A stretch of 64,000 nucleotides of DNA. Origin: Panopea generosa (lineage: Eukaryota; Mollusca; Bivalvia; Adapedonta; Hiatellidae). A program made the position numbers and the translations under genes. The stretch spans positions 93,695,829 through 93,759,828 of the forward strand of contig CM055897.1 in the NCBI GenBank assembly GCA_029582155.1. The letters are read 5' to 3'. Shown piece after piece: positions 1 through 12,770 of the stretch; the stretch's first letter is position 1, and every line of letters begins with the position of its first letter. The notes below the pieces were generated by a model that saw only the letters and a list, made by a program, of their open reading frames with translations, was not told where the DNA came from and did not search any database.

Positions 1-150
1 TTCAAAAACTTAATGTGGGAAAGTTTGGCAATTACTCTACTCAGATTCATCCTGAGGTTTTCGTCCGCCAATAAAAATGGATATGCCATAAAAACCTTAA
101 ATGTGCCGAAAATAGCATTAAACCCCATACAAAATTTTTTTTTTTTTTAT
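1..150 (+). repeat. SINE family B, 3' half (truncated by the window edge)
   Basis: The segment carries the body of a tRNA-derived SINE seen several times in this window: gtgggaaagtttggcaatta, then ctactcagattcatcctga, then cgccaataaaaatgg and an A-rich end. The tRNA-like head would lie before position 1. Confidence 0.7.
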
Positions 151-745
151 TTAATTCGTAAATTGTGCATCAACTGTACTTGCGTTCATCTGTCAACTTT
201 TCAAAGCGGCTGACTGATTCTGATAATATCCTCATCTGGATAGATGACAGAGATAATTGGGTAAATCTTTGAACAAAACAGTTTATCAGATTTAAAATTG
301 ACAACCATTTCTGAAATAAATAATTATACATTTCAATTAAAAAACAAAACAAAACCTCTAGGGTTATTTTTGTATTCCAAACCTGATTTTATCGATATTT
401 TAATGCCTATTTTGATTAGATTCCCGCAACTAGAAACTGTTAATTGAATTTGTTTAAGAGAATTCAGCAGGAATATAATAAAAAATCTGATTAAGCCATT
501 TGATGTATTTAATACAGGAATTTCACCAATCACACAGAAGTTATAAAAATGGAATTTATGTCCAAACAATAACTATTACAGTGTATGGTTTTAAATCCAA
601 TTTGTTGTCATGATTTGGATAACTTTTGTTTTTATACCATAATTTTAACTAATGCATCAATTAAGTTATTTTACAGTTATCACAAAATTTATATTACATT
701 CAGTTCCGGCATGATGAAAGCTACATAATTATTTTTATTGGTCTT
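151..745. other. AT-rich DNA, nothing recognised
   Basis: No repeat unit, splice-bounded exon or RNA gene was recognised. The short ORFs here look random. Confidence 0.6.
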
Positions 746-2472
746 TTAGCTCTACTGGCTAAAGGCCAGAAGGGCTTATGCGATAGCCTTTGTCCCTCGT
801 CTGTAGTCCATCGTCTGTTGTCCGTTAGCAGCATTTTCTCTGAAACCACTAGGCCAATTAAACTCATCCTTCACATTGTTCTTTCTATTGCATAGGAGTT
901 TTAGGAGTTTTTTTATCTGAAATTCAAGATGGTCGCCATTACTAAAAAAATTTTTTTACTAAAAAACTCTTCTTCTCATGAACGGCCTTACCTATTTTTT
1001 TAACTATTTATGCTTCAGAAATGTAAAAATGACTGGGTTCCACTGTCTTAAGGGGTTAGAAGGGGCCCCAAGAGGGCAACAATTAGTAATTACAAAAATC
1101 TTTTTCTTAAAAACCGGTCAGTCAAATTTGTTCATATTTGACATAAATTATCCCTTTGTGTAGGGGTTTGAATGAAGTGAAGAATTAAGGAGCTAATAAT
1201 TATATGGGGCCTTATAAGGGGACTTTTATATAGAGATACTATTGGAAAACAGAAAATTCTTGTCTTTTCATCCATTTGGGTAAAATAATTATTCAATTTG
1301 AGTTTTGAAGCATTTAGTGATAGGAAATAGGATATTGTTCAATAAGAAGAAATGACTTTTCATAAGGGGCCAGGGTGGGTAAAGAAAGGGTTAAAATAGA
1401 AAATTTCCAAAAATCTTATTCTCAGCAACCTGTCATTCAAATTTGTTCATAAAACTTTGTACAAGTACAAATCAAGGGGCTTGTATTTATAGTGGCCCTG
1501 TTTTATGTAGGAATACTATGGGAAAATTGAAAATTCTAATTTTTTCATCCATTTATGTGTTGTTTTTTTCATTCAGCTTGAGTTTTGAAGCATCTATAAG
1601 TTTGACTTTCCAAAAGGGGCCAGGTGAGGTCACAAAATGGTTAAAATTGAACATTTTCGTAAATATTATTCTCAACAAACTGTTTGTCAAATTTGTTCAT
1701 ATTTGCTATACATTATCCCTTTGATTAAAAGTTCTAAGTTTGTTCAAATCACGGGACACTGAGATGTATAGAGGCCCTGTAAGGAACTTTGAGTTTTACA
1801 TAGGTATACAATGGGAAAATGGAAAATTCTCATTTTTTTGTCCATTTGTGTAAATATGTTTTTCAATTTGAGATCTTAAGCATTGTCTAGTAACAGTAAT
1901 TTGATTTCGTTAAAAAAAAAGGATTAAATTTCCCTCAGAGGCTTGGAATTTTCATAAATCTTCCTCTCAACGTCAACTTTTCTGTCAAACTTGTTCATAT
2001 ATGATATAAATTATCCTTACATCAGCAATGGATTGAAGTTTCTGCAAATCAAAGGACTGGTATATATATAGGGACCCTACAAGGTGATTTTTACAGAGGA
2101 ATACTATAGAGAAAACTGAAATTTTTCATTTTTGCATGCATATGTACAAAAAAAAAAACTTTTTAACATATAAAACATTTCTGCTCATAACAAATCCCTA
2201 AGAGTAGGTGATTTTTCAAATCCAAGGGACTGGGAGGTTCTATACGGGAACTTAATTATTTTTTTACAGATGATTGGTATGGGAATTTAAAGTATTTACT
2301 TTTCATAGCAATTTACTTTTTGTTCAGTATGGGTTTGGTGGGGGTATTTATCTATAAATTGTTAAGACGACCCCCAAAGAGTGTTAATATTGTGGAATTT
2401 CCAAAAGTGCTATGACCACAATGAGCCAGAAGAGTGTCCTCAGATCCTATTGGGACTCTTGTTTTTTTGCAT
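746..2472 (+). repeat. Degenerate tandem-repeat cassette, 'ttttagctc...gactcttgtttttt' type
   Basis: The block opens with ttttagctctactggctaaa, containing a short hairpin (ctggctaaaggccag), and closes with gggactcttgttttttt. Between them a degenerate unit of about 300-350 bp recurs four to five times, recognisable from 'ctcaacaaactgt..tcaaatttgttcatatttg', 'ggggcc..' and 'atactatgggaaaat.gaaaattct'. Ends and layout are the same type as the cassettes at 17.5-22.3 kb and, less clearly, 7.3-8.7 kb. Non-autonomous Helitron/pearl-like elements of bivalves have a flank, tandem core and flank plan. That assignment is an inference. Confidence 0.6.
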
Positions 2473-3305
2473 GTCATGAATATTGTGTGATGAATTTTAC
2501 ACATGGCAAATATTGAATAAGGTATCAAAGCAGATCTCTATTTCATTTAGAAAAAAGTCCCATTTGCTTTGCTGGGGGCACATGTTTCAGACAAAGTTTT
2601 TTTGTATTTTATAAATACAAGCTTTGGAGGAAAAACATAAATTATATATCAGTTGGACAGTTGTTTTTAGTGCTAATTAAAAATGCTTCATTTTTCAATT
2701 AAAAATTGTGTCAAATATTGTTTGAAATATCTACATAAAGAGGATTTGGGTGGGTAAATTTTAATGCAACATTTTCATGGATTTCGAAATTTCTCAGAAA
2801 TTTATGTTAAAACTTTATTCAATATTATGACATTGTGTATTATCGAGAAATAGGGAAAGTTTAGTCACTATGTTATACACCAATCAAAAGTTATTGCTGA
2901 ATATTATACATGTTTGCTGTTTCACCAACACAACATTTGTATTGATTTTCCCTGTTTGAAATTATCTCTTGCTGTAAAATTAGTTTTACTTGACAGGTTT
3001 TCAAAAGCAAATTATTTTATTTACCACTGAAAAGATTAATCTCCTGACATCTTATTTATAAATATGCAACTGGAGTTTTATCAATAAACAGTAAACATGT
3101 GTTCCTGACAACAGAATACAACATGAACTGTTTTCTGTATCTATTTGTTATCCGTATGTCCATCATTCACAGTGTAACACCTATATTTGACCAATAATTG
3201 TTTCATATCGTCAATACAATGTTTCCATGGTAACTTGAACATGTTTTGATTATTTATTGTTTAGTTGACACCAATACCAGGTCATCAATCTGCACTTTTA
3301 GTGTG
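2473..3305. other. AT-rich unique DNA
   Basis: No gene, RNA or repeat array was recognised in this stretch. Confidence 0.55.
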
Positions 3306-4052
3306 GTAAAGGCTTGTGTGTCAGTAAGCTTTAATATTTATGTGTCACTAAGCGAGAAGACTAGCGTGTCACTAAGCATGAAAACTTGCATGTCACTAAG
3401 TGTGAAGACTTGTATGTCACTAAGCATGAACACTTGTGTGTCACTGAGTGTGATGACTTGTGTGTCACTAAGCATGAACACTTGTGTGTCACTAAGTGTG
3501 ATGACTTGTGTAACAGTTAGCATGAAGACTTGCATGTCAATAAATATGAACACTTGTGTGTCACTAAGCATGATGACTTGCATGTCACTATGTGTGAAGA
3601 CTTGCATGTCACTAAGCATGAACACTTGTGTGTCACTAAGCATGAAGACTTGCATGTCACTATGCATGATGACTTGTGTGTCACTAAGCATGAAGACTTG
3701 TGTGTCACTATGCATGATGACTTGCATGTCACTATGCATGAAGACTTGCATGTCACTATGCATGATGACTTGCATGTCACTTAGCATGATGACTTGTGTG
3801 TCACTAAGCATGAAGACTTGCATGTCACTATGCATGAAGACTTGCATGTCACTAAGCGTGAAATACTTGTGTGTCACTAAGTGTGATGACTTGTGTAACA
3901 GTTAGCATGAAGACTTGCATGTCACTAAGCATGAACACTTGTGTGTCATTAAGCTTGAAGACTTGTGTGTCAGTAAGCATGATGACTTGCATGTCACTAA
4001 GCGTGAAGACTTCCATGTTATTAAGTGTGAAGATTTGCGTGTCACTTAGTGT
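3306..4052. repeat. 24-bp minisatellite, left part
   Basis: About thirty tandem copies of a 24-bp unit (core aagcatgaagacttgcatgt). The main variants are gaagac/gatgac/gaacac and gcatg/gtgtg. Because 24 is a multiple of three and the unit lacks stops in several frames, both strands show long repetitive ORFs. I do not regard them as genes. The array resumes after a SINE insertion. Confidence 0.92.
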
Positions 4053-4307
4053 TATTGATTGATTGATTGAATATTTAGTGTCATTTAAACTAACCACTGT
4101 TTCCTGGGATTAACCAGTACTCGAGCACACCTCATCTCCGCAAGTAACTGATTACTTTCCCATTTGAATCAGCGGTGAGAGACGAATGATAATGATACTC
4201 AATGTTGTATATCAATCATCACGGAGACAGTTACCGGATGGGGATTCGAACTCACAACCCCTGGATTGATAGTCAGACGCATAACCGACTGAGCTAATTG
4301 GGCCAGG
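4053..4307 (-). mobile_element. SINE family A, full-length copy inserted into the 24-bp minisatellite
   Basis: On the minus strand the element starts with a tRNA-like head. It has an A-box-like ATTAGCTCAGTCGG and a B-box-like GAGTTCGAATCCCC, both RNA polymerase III internal promoter elements. A body with CTGTCTCCGTGATG, GGGAAAGTAATCAGTTACTT and CTCGAGTACTGGTTAA follows, then a tail of tandem CAAT/ATCA units. It is flanked by a 10-bp target duplication in the satellite, cacttagtgt (4043-4052) and cactaagtgt (4308-4317), with one mismatch. It is non-coding and would depend on a LINE for mobility. Confidence 0.85.
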
Positions 4308-4550
4308 CACTAAGTGTGAAGACTTGTGTGTCACTAACCATGAAGACTTGTGTCTCAGCAAGCATGATGACTTGTGTGTCACTAACCATGAAGACTTGTG
4401 TCTCAGCAAGCATGATGACTTGTGTGTCAGTAAGCATGAAGATTTGCGTGTCAGTTAGCGTGAAGATTTTTGTGTCAGTAAGCGTGAAGATTTTTGTGTC
4501 AGTAAGCGTGAAGATTTGCGTGTCAGTTAGCGTGAAGATTTGTGTGTCAG
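4308..4550. repeat. 24-bp minisatellite, right part
   Basis: The array at 3306-4052 continues here, with the local variants 'gtctcagcaagcatgatgac' and 'gtgtcagtaagcgtgaagat'. Confidence 0.9.
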
Positions 4551-5636
4551 CATCTTGCTTCATCTGCACAATAATGATGACCAAGGTATTTTCCAGATAG
4601 GTTGTCTCTCTTAACACACAGCTAACACATGATTTGTTCATGTGCCAGAAGGTTGTAGAATATTGGTGCGATTCATTTTAGGAAATTTAATTGCTCCTTT
4701 GTCAATTTCAAAATTTGTCTTCAAACTTTATACACATGCAATGCTGAGTTTGCAACATTCTGATGTGATTCTGTTGATGAGAATAATGTCTCCTTTGATA
4801 TTGTGCAGAAATGCTATAGTATATGTGTTCATGTCTTCACGCCAACCCTCCTGCAGATTTAAGCTTTCTTGTTTTATGAATTAAACATACACAGAATATC
4901 TTTAATGTAAAACTGGACAACTCTCCTACTTCTACTAAGAAATCCTGAAGACTGTTTAATGTCAGGAATGTATTGACCTTGCTTAATCTTATTTTTTGTG
5001 AAATTTCGAGATGGATATCTTATGATATGATTATATAATGAAGAAAAAAAGCCTGATGTATTTGAATAAATATCAGTAGAAAATTATGTTTTAGCCGCAC
5101 GTGTCAGTCAATGTATTAGACTGGAAACTTCAGATACACCATACTTTCTTTTTACGAGTCATTTATAATATTAAAGTTGATTAATCTTGTATAAAATCCC
5201 TGGACTCTTGTTTTAGCTCATCACTACTGTTAAAACAATATCAAATTACTAAAAACCATGTTGTCAAATTTGTATCATTCTGGTTTTTGTCATTCCATTT
5301 TCAAAGAGAAATGAAAGTTATTGCCATCAATGGAGTCATTTGTATTTAAGTTTGTCTTTTAAGCAGAAGTACAGGAAGATAATGAACTAAAATTGAATCT
5401 GAGTTGCTTATAAACAAGGCCAGACAGTCTCCAGGCTCAGATTAATGAGAAACTTGTTACCCACAATGCTGTAGCATGTGATATTAGGAGAAAGTTGTTA
5501 CCCATAATGCTGTAGCATGTGATATATTAAGCCACATCAGACATGCTTACACATTGGGGGTGTTACTTGATACAGTAATTATACCTACTTTTATTTTAAA
5601 AAACACATGCTTTTAAACTTGAACAGTTGATATTCA
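4551..5636. other. Mostly unique AT-rich DNA with one short duplication
   Basis: The only internal structure seen is a two-copy direct repeat of about 47 bp at roughly 5440-5530 (cccacaatgctgtagcatgt / cccataatgctgtagcatgt). No gene was recognised. Confidence 0.5.
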
Positions 5637-5920
5637 AGCTGTGTAGTCAGTAGCACGTCGGACTATCAATACAGGGGCCGTGAGTTTAAATATCCTTCCG
5701 ACCACAGTCTCCGTGGTGATAAATATAAGATGTTGCATCTCATTGTCATTGACTCACTGCTGGTTCATTTAGGAAAGTAATCAGTTACTTGTGGAAATGG
5801 ATGTGCTTAAGGATGAATATCTTTCCAGGATCCGAGGAAAGAGTGGTTTGGTTTACTGATTGTCTGTTAGTCCTTGATTGTATAAAAATGATGCTGAGCA
5901 TCAAAACTTAAAACAAAAGT
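5637..5920 (+). mobile_element. SINE family A, decayed copy
   Basis: Same family as the copy at 4053-4307, on the plus strand: gactatcaatacaggggcc, gtctccgtggtgat, ggaaagtaatcagttactt, a tctttccaggatcc segment and a tail with atgatgctgagcatcaaaac. The B box is degenerate (gtgagtttaaat). Confidence 0.75.
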
Positions 5921-6225
5921 TTACATTCTCAAAATCACCTTCCCCCAACACTGAGGTTGTGGGTTTTAGATGTAAACCAATCCACCATGACCAAACAGTC
6001 CTAGGGGCAATCTCAAAATCACCTTCCCCAAACACTGAGGTTGTGGGTTTGAACCCAATTTGATTCCAAACCCGCATGTGAGAAGTTTGTCAGTTGATTG
6101 TTGAATAGTGGGTGTTCTACTCAGATTCATTTTTTTAGGTCTTCCTCCATCAATAAAAGTGGACAATATGTCTAAAACCTGTACTGAGATTATAATGGAG
6201 TTATATCCGATTTGTAATACAGCTA
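5921..6225 (+). mobile_element. SINE family B with a duplicated tRNA-like head
   Basis: The head segment 'caaaatcaccttcccc.aacactgaggttgtgggttt' occurs at about 5929-5970 and again at about 6014-6050. The second copy keeps a B-box-like ggtttgaaccc. The body then follows once: gagaagtttgtcagtt, ttctactcagattcat, cttcctccatcaataaaa. Confidence 0.72.
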
Positions 6226-7275
6226 TTGTAGCAGACTTCAAGTTTCTGTTAATACACATCAATTGATTTAATATTCAGATAAACTTAGCCATCTAGCAAA
6301 TAATACTAGCATGTTCTTGTTCCAATCAGTTATTGACATGGTGTCCAATTGATGTTGGAAACATAAACCTATTAAATAATATTACAAATCCATTCTTAAA
6401 AAAAGGTTTATGACAATTGTCTGTATATATGTTTGAAATTTTTATTTTAACCAGTAAATGCACACACAGATATTTAAGGAACTATGCAGCTGTGATCAGA
6501 ATGTTTACCAGACCCAATGTTAATATTGCACAAAATTTTTTCACTTCCTGTCATAAATTATTGACAATATTTCAATTAGTTTGGATTTAATATCACTTGA
6601 GTTAATTAGGACATTAAATCAAAACTTACATTATAGACTAATAACTAGTAACTAGTCTATTTGCATACAGTCTACTTATGCAGCTTTTAAGTGGAATTTT
6701 GACGATATTTTGAAACATTAAAATATGACTATAATGAAATTTGAGACATAACTAACAGAAGGCATGGACTATTTTAATTGGAACATGTTGATAAATTGTC
6801 TCATATGTCATCAATCTTTGATATAAATGTTAATAAACTTCACATAAATATTAAGAATAAAGATACATACACTTTTCTTTCATTCTTTTATTTTTGAATG
6901 CAAATGGATATTAAAGTGAAACTGGATTTTAAATACACAATTTACGTATTCACGTACACATACTGAAAATTTGAAATGCAGAGTCAGAGCTTTAGAAGCA
7001 ATATTAGCTCTACCTGATTTAAAGATAGAATACGGAAGTAAGGCTATTTGATCTCTTGATATTTGGTAATTTGAATGGATTTGATGTTGTTTTTTTGGCT
7101 TTATTTTAAAGTTTATTGAATTATGCATAACCTACGAGTGTATCACGGTACAGCAGAGATACAATACGCATATTGCTCAGAAACAAACCGCAATAAACTG
7201 GTAAACCGGTATATCAAGCCAGCCTTACAGTTAAACTGTGTAGTGGGAAATGGAATTATTTTTATGTAACTAAAT
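6226..7275. other. AT-rich DNA, nothing recognised
   Basis: No recognisable gene or repeat. The 82-codon minus ORF at 6880-7128 has no features suggesting a protein. Confidence 0.5.
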
Positions 7276-8670
7276 ATTTTTTGGGTGGCATATAGTAATC
7301 GCAGTGTCCGTCTGTCCGTCCGTCCGTCCGTCCGTCTGGTATTTCGGTTCCAGCCATTATCTTTGTCATGCATAAATGGATTTTAATGATACTTGCTACA
7401 AATGATCAACATAACATGACGACTTGTCACCAGTAAGACCCACCGCCGTACTTCAAAGGTCAAGGTCACAATTTGAATTTGTTTGACAACACTTCGAGTT
7501 TGTGTGAGATTTTGTATCCAGCCTGTAACTTTGTCATGCATAGATGGATTTTATAAATACTTGCTACAAATGATCAACATAACATGATGATGTGTCATAA
7601 ATAAGACCCACACCTGTACCTCAAAGGTCAAGGTCACAATTTGAGTTTGTTTAACAACACTTTGAATCTGTGAGATTTTGTGTCCGGCCTGTAACTTTGT
7701 TATGCATAGATGGATTTTAATGATACTTGCTACAATTGCTCAACATAACATGCCGACGTATTGCTAGTAAGACCCACACCTGTACCTCAAAGGTCAAGGC
7801 CACAATTTGAGTTTGACAACACTTTGAGTCTGTGTGAGATTTCATATCTGGCCTGCATAGATGGATTTTTATAAATACTTGTTATAAATGATCTCATAAC
7901 ATGTCCATGTGTTGCACTTAATACCCAAACTCCTACTTCAAAGGTTAAGGTCACAATTTAACTTTGTTTGACAACACTTTCAGTCATTTTGACATTTCTT
8001 GTCCGATCTGTCATCTATGGATAAATTTTAAAAACACTTGGCTCAGTTGATCAACATGACATAATTAAGTGTCGCATGTAAGACCCAGAACCTTTCCTCA
8101 AAGACCAAGGTCACACTTTCAATTTGTTTGATATTGTGTGTCTGGTCTGTGACTTTGCCTTAACTTGGCTCAATTTATCAAGATGACATGACGACGTGTC
8201 ATTAGTAAGACCTAGACCTAAACTTCAAAGGTCAAGGTCACACTTTTAGTATGTATGACAACACTTTGAATCTGTTTGAGATTTCAAGTCTGTCCTTTAA
8301 CTTTATCATACATGGATGGATTTCAAAAACACTTGGCTCAATTTATCAACAATTGATCTGTAACTTTGTCTTACATTTAGGGATTTTAAAATAGCTTGAC
8401 ACAAGTGATCAGCATGCCATAATGATGTTTCAGCAGCATTTAACTGTTGAAATACCCAGACCATTACATCAGATGTCAACGTCAAGGTTACACAAAGGTC
8501 AAGGTCACACTTTAATGTAAAAAAACATGAAATTGCATGTCTAGTCTGAAACATCAGTCCATTACTCTTTACATTCATGGATACATCGCTACCTATTATA
8601 ACATAATTATATTGTTATTTTTCAACGACCATTTGTGGGGCATGCGACACTTACCAGTGACAATTCTTGT
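7276..8670 (+). repeat. Tandem cassette of ~160-bp units with 'ggtcaaggtcaca' core
   Basis: It starts with gggtggcatatagtaatcgc and a (CCGT)n stretch (7308-7335) and ends near gtggggcatgcgacacttac. About eight degenerate units of roughly 155-165 bp carry aaaggtcaaggtcacaattt, tgacaacactttgagt, ggcctgtaactttgtcatgc and 'gatcaacataacatgacgac'. Arrays of this kind are common in bivalve genomes. I see no coding capacity. Confidence 0.75.
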
Positions 8671-9200
8671 TTATTGCTCTGTTCATTTTTAAACAAAATG
8701 ATATTCACAGTTGTGACTTGAGTGCATTGTATGATCAACATTGTTACATGAAATAATTATAGTTGTAAATTTGTCCTATTTGGAATAATTTTAGCTCACC
8801 AAAGTTGAGTGTGAATTTTTTTAACACCCTATGTCTGTGTCCATTTATTCATACATCCTTCATCTGTCTATCCATAAAGACTGGTTTGTGTGTTTTCAAG
8901 CATCCACATTTTTCATTGAATCTTCATCATTCTTATACATTAGTGAAAAAAACGTAATATTTTGGACAAGTTCTTGAACTGACCAGATCAGTCAATTAAT
9001 AGAAGAGTTATGGCCCTTGAATTGTCAAAATTTGCACATTTTGAACTTGTGTGCAAACAGATTCCCTCAGACATTTGTACATTAAGTAAACATCACTTCT
9101 TACTCGCTTTTTCTTTATCATGGAGCTCCTGGACATAAAGGCAATCACAAGTATCCGGTTTATGAAAAATAAACTTGTAACTTGTTAAATATACATAAAA
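8671..9200. other. AT-rich DNA containing a partial cassette 5' end
   Basis: At about 8791 the sequence ttttagctcaccaaagttga resembles the hairpin-bearing 5' end of the cassette family. No tandem core follows. Nothing else was recognised. Confidence 0.4.
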
Positions 9201-9204
9201 CGCC

Positions 9205-10780
9205 GTTCCATACCAGGTTTTGTACACCATGCCATACCTGGTTTTGTACACTGTGCCATACCAGTTTTGTACACTATGCCATACCTGGTTTTGTACACCA
9301 TGCCATACCTGGTTTTGTACACTGTGCCATACCAGTTTTGTACACTATGCCATACCTGGTTTTGTACACCATGCCATACCTGGTTTTGTACACCATGCCA
9401 TACCTGTTTTGTACACCGTGCCATACCTGGCTTTGTACACATGCCATACCTGTTTTGTACACCATGCCATACTTGGTTTTGTACACAGTGTTTACCTGGT
9501 TTTGTACACAGTGCCGTACCTGCTTTTGAATACAGTGCCATACCTGGTTTTGCACACTGTGCCATACCTGGTTTTGTACACCATGCCATACCTGTTTTGT
9601 ACACCATGCCATACCTGGTTTTGTATACAGTGCTATACCTGGTTTTGTACACCGTGCCATAACTGTTTTGTACACCATGCCATACCTGGTTTTGTACACA
9701 GTGCTATATCTGGTTTTGTACACAGTGCCATACCTGCTTTTGTATACAGTGCCAAACCTGGTTTTGAATACAGTGCCATACCTGGTTTTGTATACAGTGC
9801 CATACCTGGTTTTGTATACAGTGCCATACCTGTTTTGTACACCATGCCATACCTGGTTTTGTACACAGTGCTATACCTGGTTTTGTACACAGTGCCCCAC
9901 ACAGTGCCATACCTGCTTTTGTACACAGTGCCATACCTGGTTTTGTACACCGTGCCATACCTGTTTTGTACACCATGCCATACCTGGTTTTGTACACAGT
10001 ACCATACCTGCTTTTGTATACAGTGCTATACCTGGTTTTGTACTCCGTGCCATACCTGTTTTGTACACCATGCCATACCTGGTTTTGTATACTATGCCAT
10101 ACCTGGTTTTGTACACCATGCTATACCTGGTTTTGTATACTGTGCCATATCTGTTTTGTACACTGTGCCATACCTGGTTTTGTACACTGTGCCATACCTG
10201 GTTTTGTACACCGTGCCATACCTGTTTTGTACACTGTGCCATACCTGTTTTGTATACTGTGCCATACCTGGTTTTGTACACCATGTCATATCTGTTTTGT
10301 ACACTGTGCCATACCTGGTTTTGTACACTGTGCCATACCTGGTTTTGTACACTGTGCCATACCTGGTTTTGTACACCATGCCATACCTGTTTTGTACACT
10401 GCCATATCTGGTTTTGTACACCGTGGCATACCTGGTTTTGTACACTGTGCCAAACTTCATTTTGCACACTGTGTCATACCTATTTTATACACAGTGCTAA
10501 ACTTGGTTTTATACACAGTGCCATACCTGGTTTTGTATACTATGCTATACCTGGTTTTGTATACAGTGCTATACCTGGTTTGTACACCGTGCCATACCTG
10601 GTTTTGTACACCGTGCCATACCTGTTTTGTACACTGTACCATACCTGATTTTGTACACCATGCCATACCTTGTTTTGTACACTGTGGAACATCTGGTTTT
10701 GTATGCCATGTCATATCTGGTTTTGTACATCAATCTATACCTGGTTTTGTACACTGTGCTGTACCTGGTTTTGTACAATT
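9205..10780. repeat. 23/24-bp minisatellite, 1.6 kb
   Basis: About 65 copies of a unit with core gccatacctggttttgtaca. Two length classes alternate irregularly: 24 bp (cctggttttg) and 23 bp (cctgttttg). The one-base difference shifts frame repeatedly, so the long ORFs on both strands hop between frames and are not genes. Confidence 0.93.
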
Positions 10781-11145
10781 TAATTACCATTCTGATGGGA
10801 AGTTATTCAGGAAGAAGAGACAGAGAGCCAAACAGTGGAGAAAACGATGAGACTCACTTACTGAGATATGTCTATCTGACATAAACAGCTAGAGACCAAC
10901 ACTGCAACTAGGCTAAGCACGACTCAATCAACTCATCCAGGTCTTGTTAATTGGGATCTAATTATGGGGGAATGGTTCAGTTTTACACGTTCAAGAAATA
11001 ATATAAAAATTATGTGTATCATTGTTCCCTTTGTAGGCATGGCAACAACAAATCAACCAGTATTAAATTTAAACTTTTATTCCAGGTTTTCCACAAAAAC
11101 AAATTAGTGGAAATAATTTTTTTTGTTACATGCTTACTGTTTTAA
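10781..11145. other. Spacer between two minisatellites
   Basis: AT-rich sequence with no recognised feature. Confidence 0.5.
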
Positions 11146-11149
11146 TTGG

Positions 11150-12752
11150 CTGCATCCCCAGACAGCATCCCCAAATAGCATCCCAGACAGCATCCACATA
11201 CAGCATACCACAGAATCCCCAGGCAGCATTCTCAAACAGGGTTCCCAGGCAATTTGATCCCCAGACATCACCCCTAGACAGAGCCTCAGACAGCATCCCC
11301 AGGCAGCATCTCAAGGCAGCGTCCCCAGACAGCATCCCCAGACAGCATCCCCAGACAGCGTCCCCAGACATTGTCCCCGGGCAGCATCCCCAGACAGAAT
11401 CCCCAGACAGCATCCCCAGACAGCATCCCCAGACAGCGTCCCCAGACATTGTCCCCGGGCAGCATCCCCAGACAGAATCCCCAGACAGAATCCCCAGACA
11501 GCATACTCAGGCAGCGTCCCCAGGCAGCGTTCCCAGACAGCATCCCCAGACAGCATCCCCAGACAGCAATCCCAGACAGCACCCCGAGACAGCACCCCAA
11601 GGCAGCATTCCCAGGCAGCACCCCCAGACAGCACCCACAGGCAGCATTCCTAGGCAGCGTCCCCAAAAGGCATCCCCAGACAGCATTCTCAGACAGCATC
11701 CCTAGACAACCTCCCCAGACAGCATTCCCAGACAGCATCCCAAGGCAGCATTCTCAGACAGCATCCCCAGGCAGCATCCCCATACAGCATTCCCAGACAG
11801 CACCCCCAGACAGCATCCCCAGACAGCATTCCCAGGCAGCTTCCCCAGGCAGCATTCCCAGACAGCATCCCCAGGCAGCATTCCCAGACAGCATCCCAAG
11901 GCAGCATTCTCAGACAGCATCCTAAGGCAGCATTCTCAGACAGCATTCCCAGACAGCACCCCCAGGCAGCGTCCCCAGGCAGCATCCCCATACAGCATTC
12001 CCAGACAGCACCCCCAGACAGCATTCCGAGGCAGCTACCCCAGGCAGCATCCCCAGACAGCATTCCCTGACAGCGTCCCCAGGCAGTGTCCCCAGACAGC
12101 ATCCCCAGACTGCATCCCCAGACAGCGTCCCAAGACAGCATCCTCAGGCAGCATTCTCAGACAGATCCCCAGGCAGCATCTCCAGACAGCATCCCCAGGC
12201 AGCATTCCCAGACAGCATTCCAAGGCAGCATCTCCAGACAGCAATCCCAGACAGCACCCCTAGACAACGTCCTCGGACAGCATACCCAGGCAGCATCCCA
12301 AGGCAGCTTCCCCAGACAGCATCACCAGACATCATCCCCAGACAGCGTCCACAGGCAGCTTTCCCAGACACCGTTGACAGCACCCCCAGGCATGATCCCA
12401 AGGCAGGATTCCCAGACAGCATCCCCAGACAGAGTTCCCAGACAGCATCCCCAGACAGCATCCCCAGACAGAGTGCCCAGACAGCATCCCTAGACAGCAT
12501 CCCCAGACAGCATCCCCAGACAGCATCCCCAGACAGAGTTCCCAGACAGCATCCCTGGACAGCATCCCCAGACAGCGTCCCCAGACAGCATTCCCAGACA
12601 GAGTCCCCAGACAGCATCCCCAGACAGAATTCCCAGACAGCATCCCCAGACAGAGTTCCCAGACAGCATCCCTAGACAGCATCCCCAGACAGAGTTCCCA
12701 GACAGCATCCCCAAACAGCATCCCCAGACAGAGTTCCCAGACAGCATCCCCC
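11150..12752. repeat. 15-bp GC-richer minisatellite, 1.6 kb
   Basis: About 105 copies of a 15-bp unit, consensus ccccagacagcatcc, with variants ggcagc, gcgtcc and gagttc. It is strongly strand-asymmetric (C/A-rich on plus) and much richer in GC than its surroundings. Unit length is a multiple of three, so up to six open frames appear. It ends in a poly-C/poly-A tract at 12750-12770. Confidence 0.93.
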
Positions 12753-12770
12753 CGCCCCCCCCAAAAAAAA

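Noticed and set aside
3246-4600. Long ORFs on both strands in the 24-bp array (219 codons plus, 179 minus)
   Set aside because: Unit length is a multiple of three and lacks stops in several frames, so ORFs arise automatically; no non-repetitive domain, and a SINE interrupts the frame.
9185-10850. Very long repetitive ORFs (up to 426 codons)
   Set aside because: They arise in both strands and several frames from a 23/24-bp repeat, with low-complexity peptides such as VLYTVPYL and no protein-like ends.
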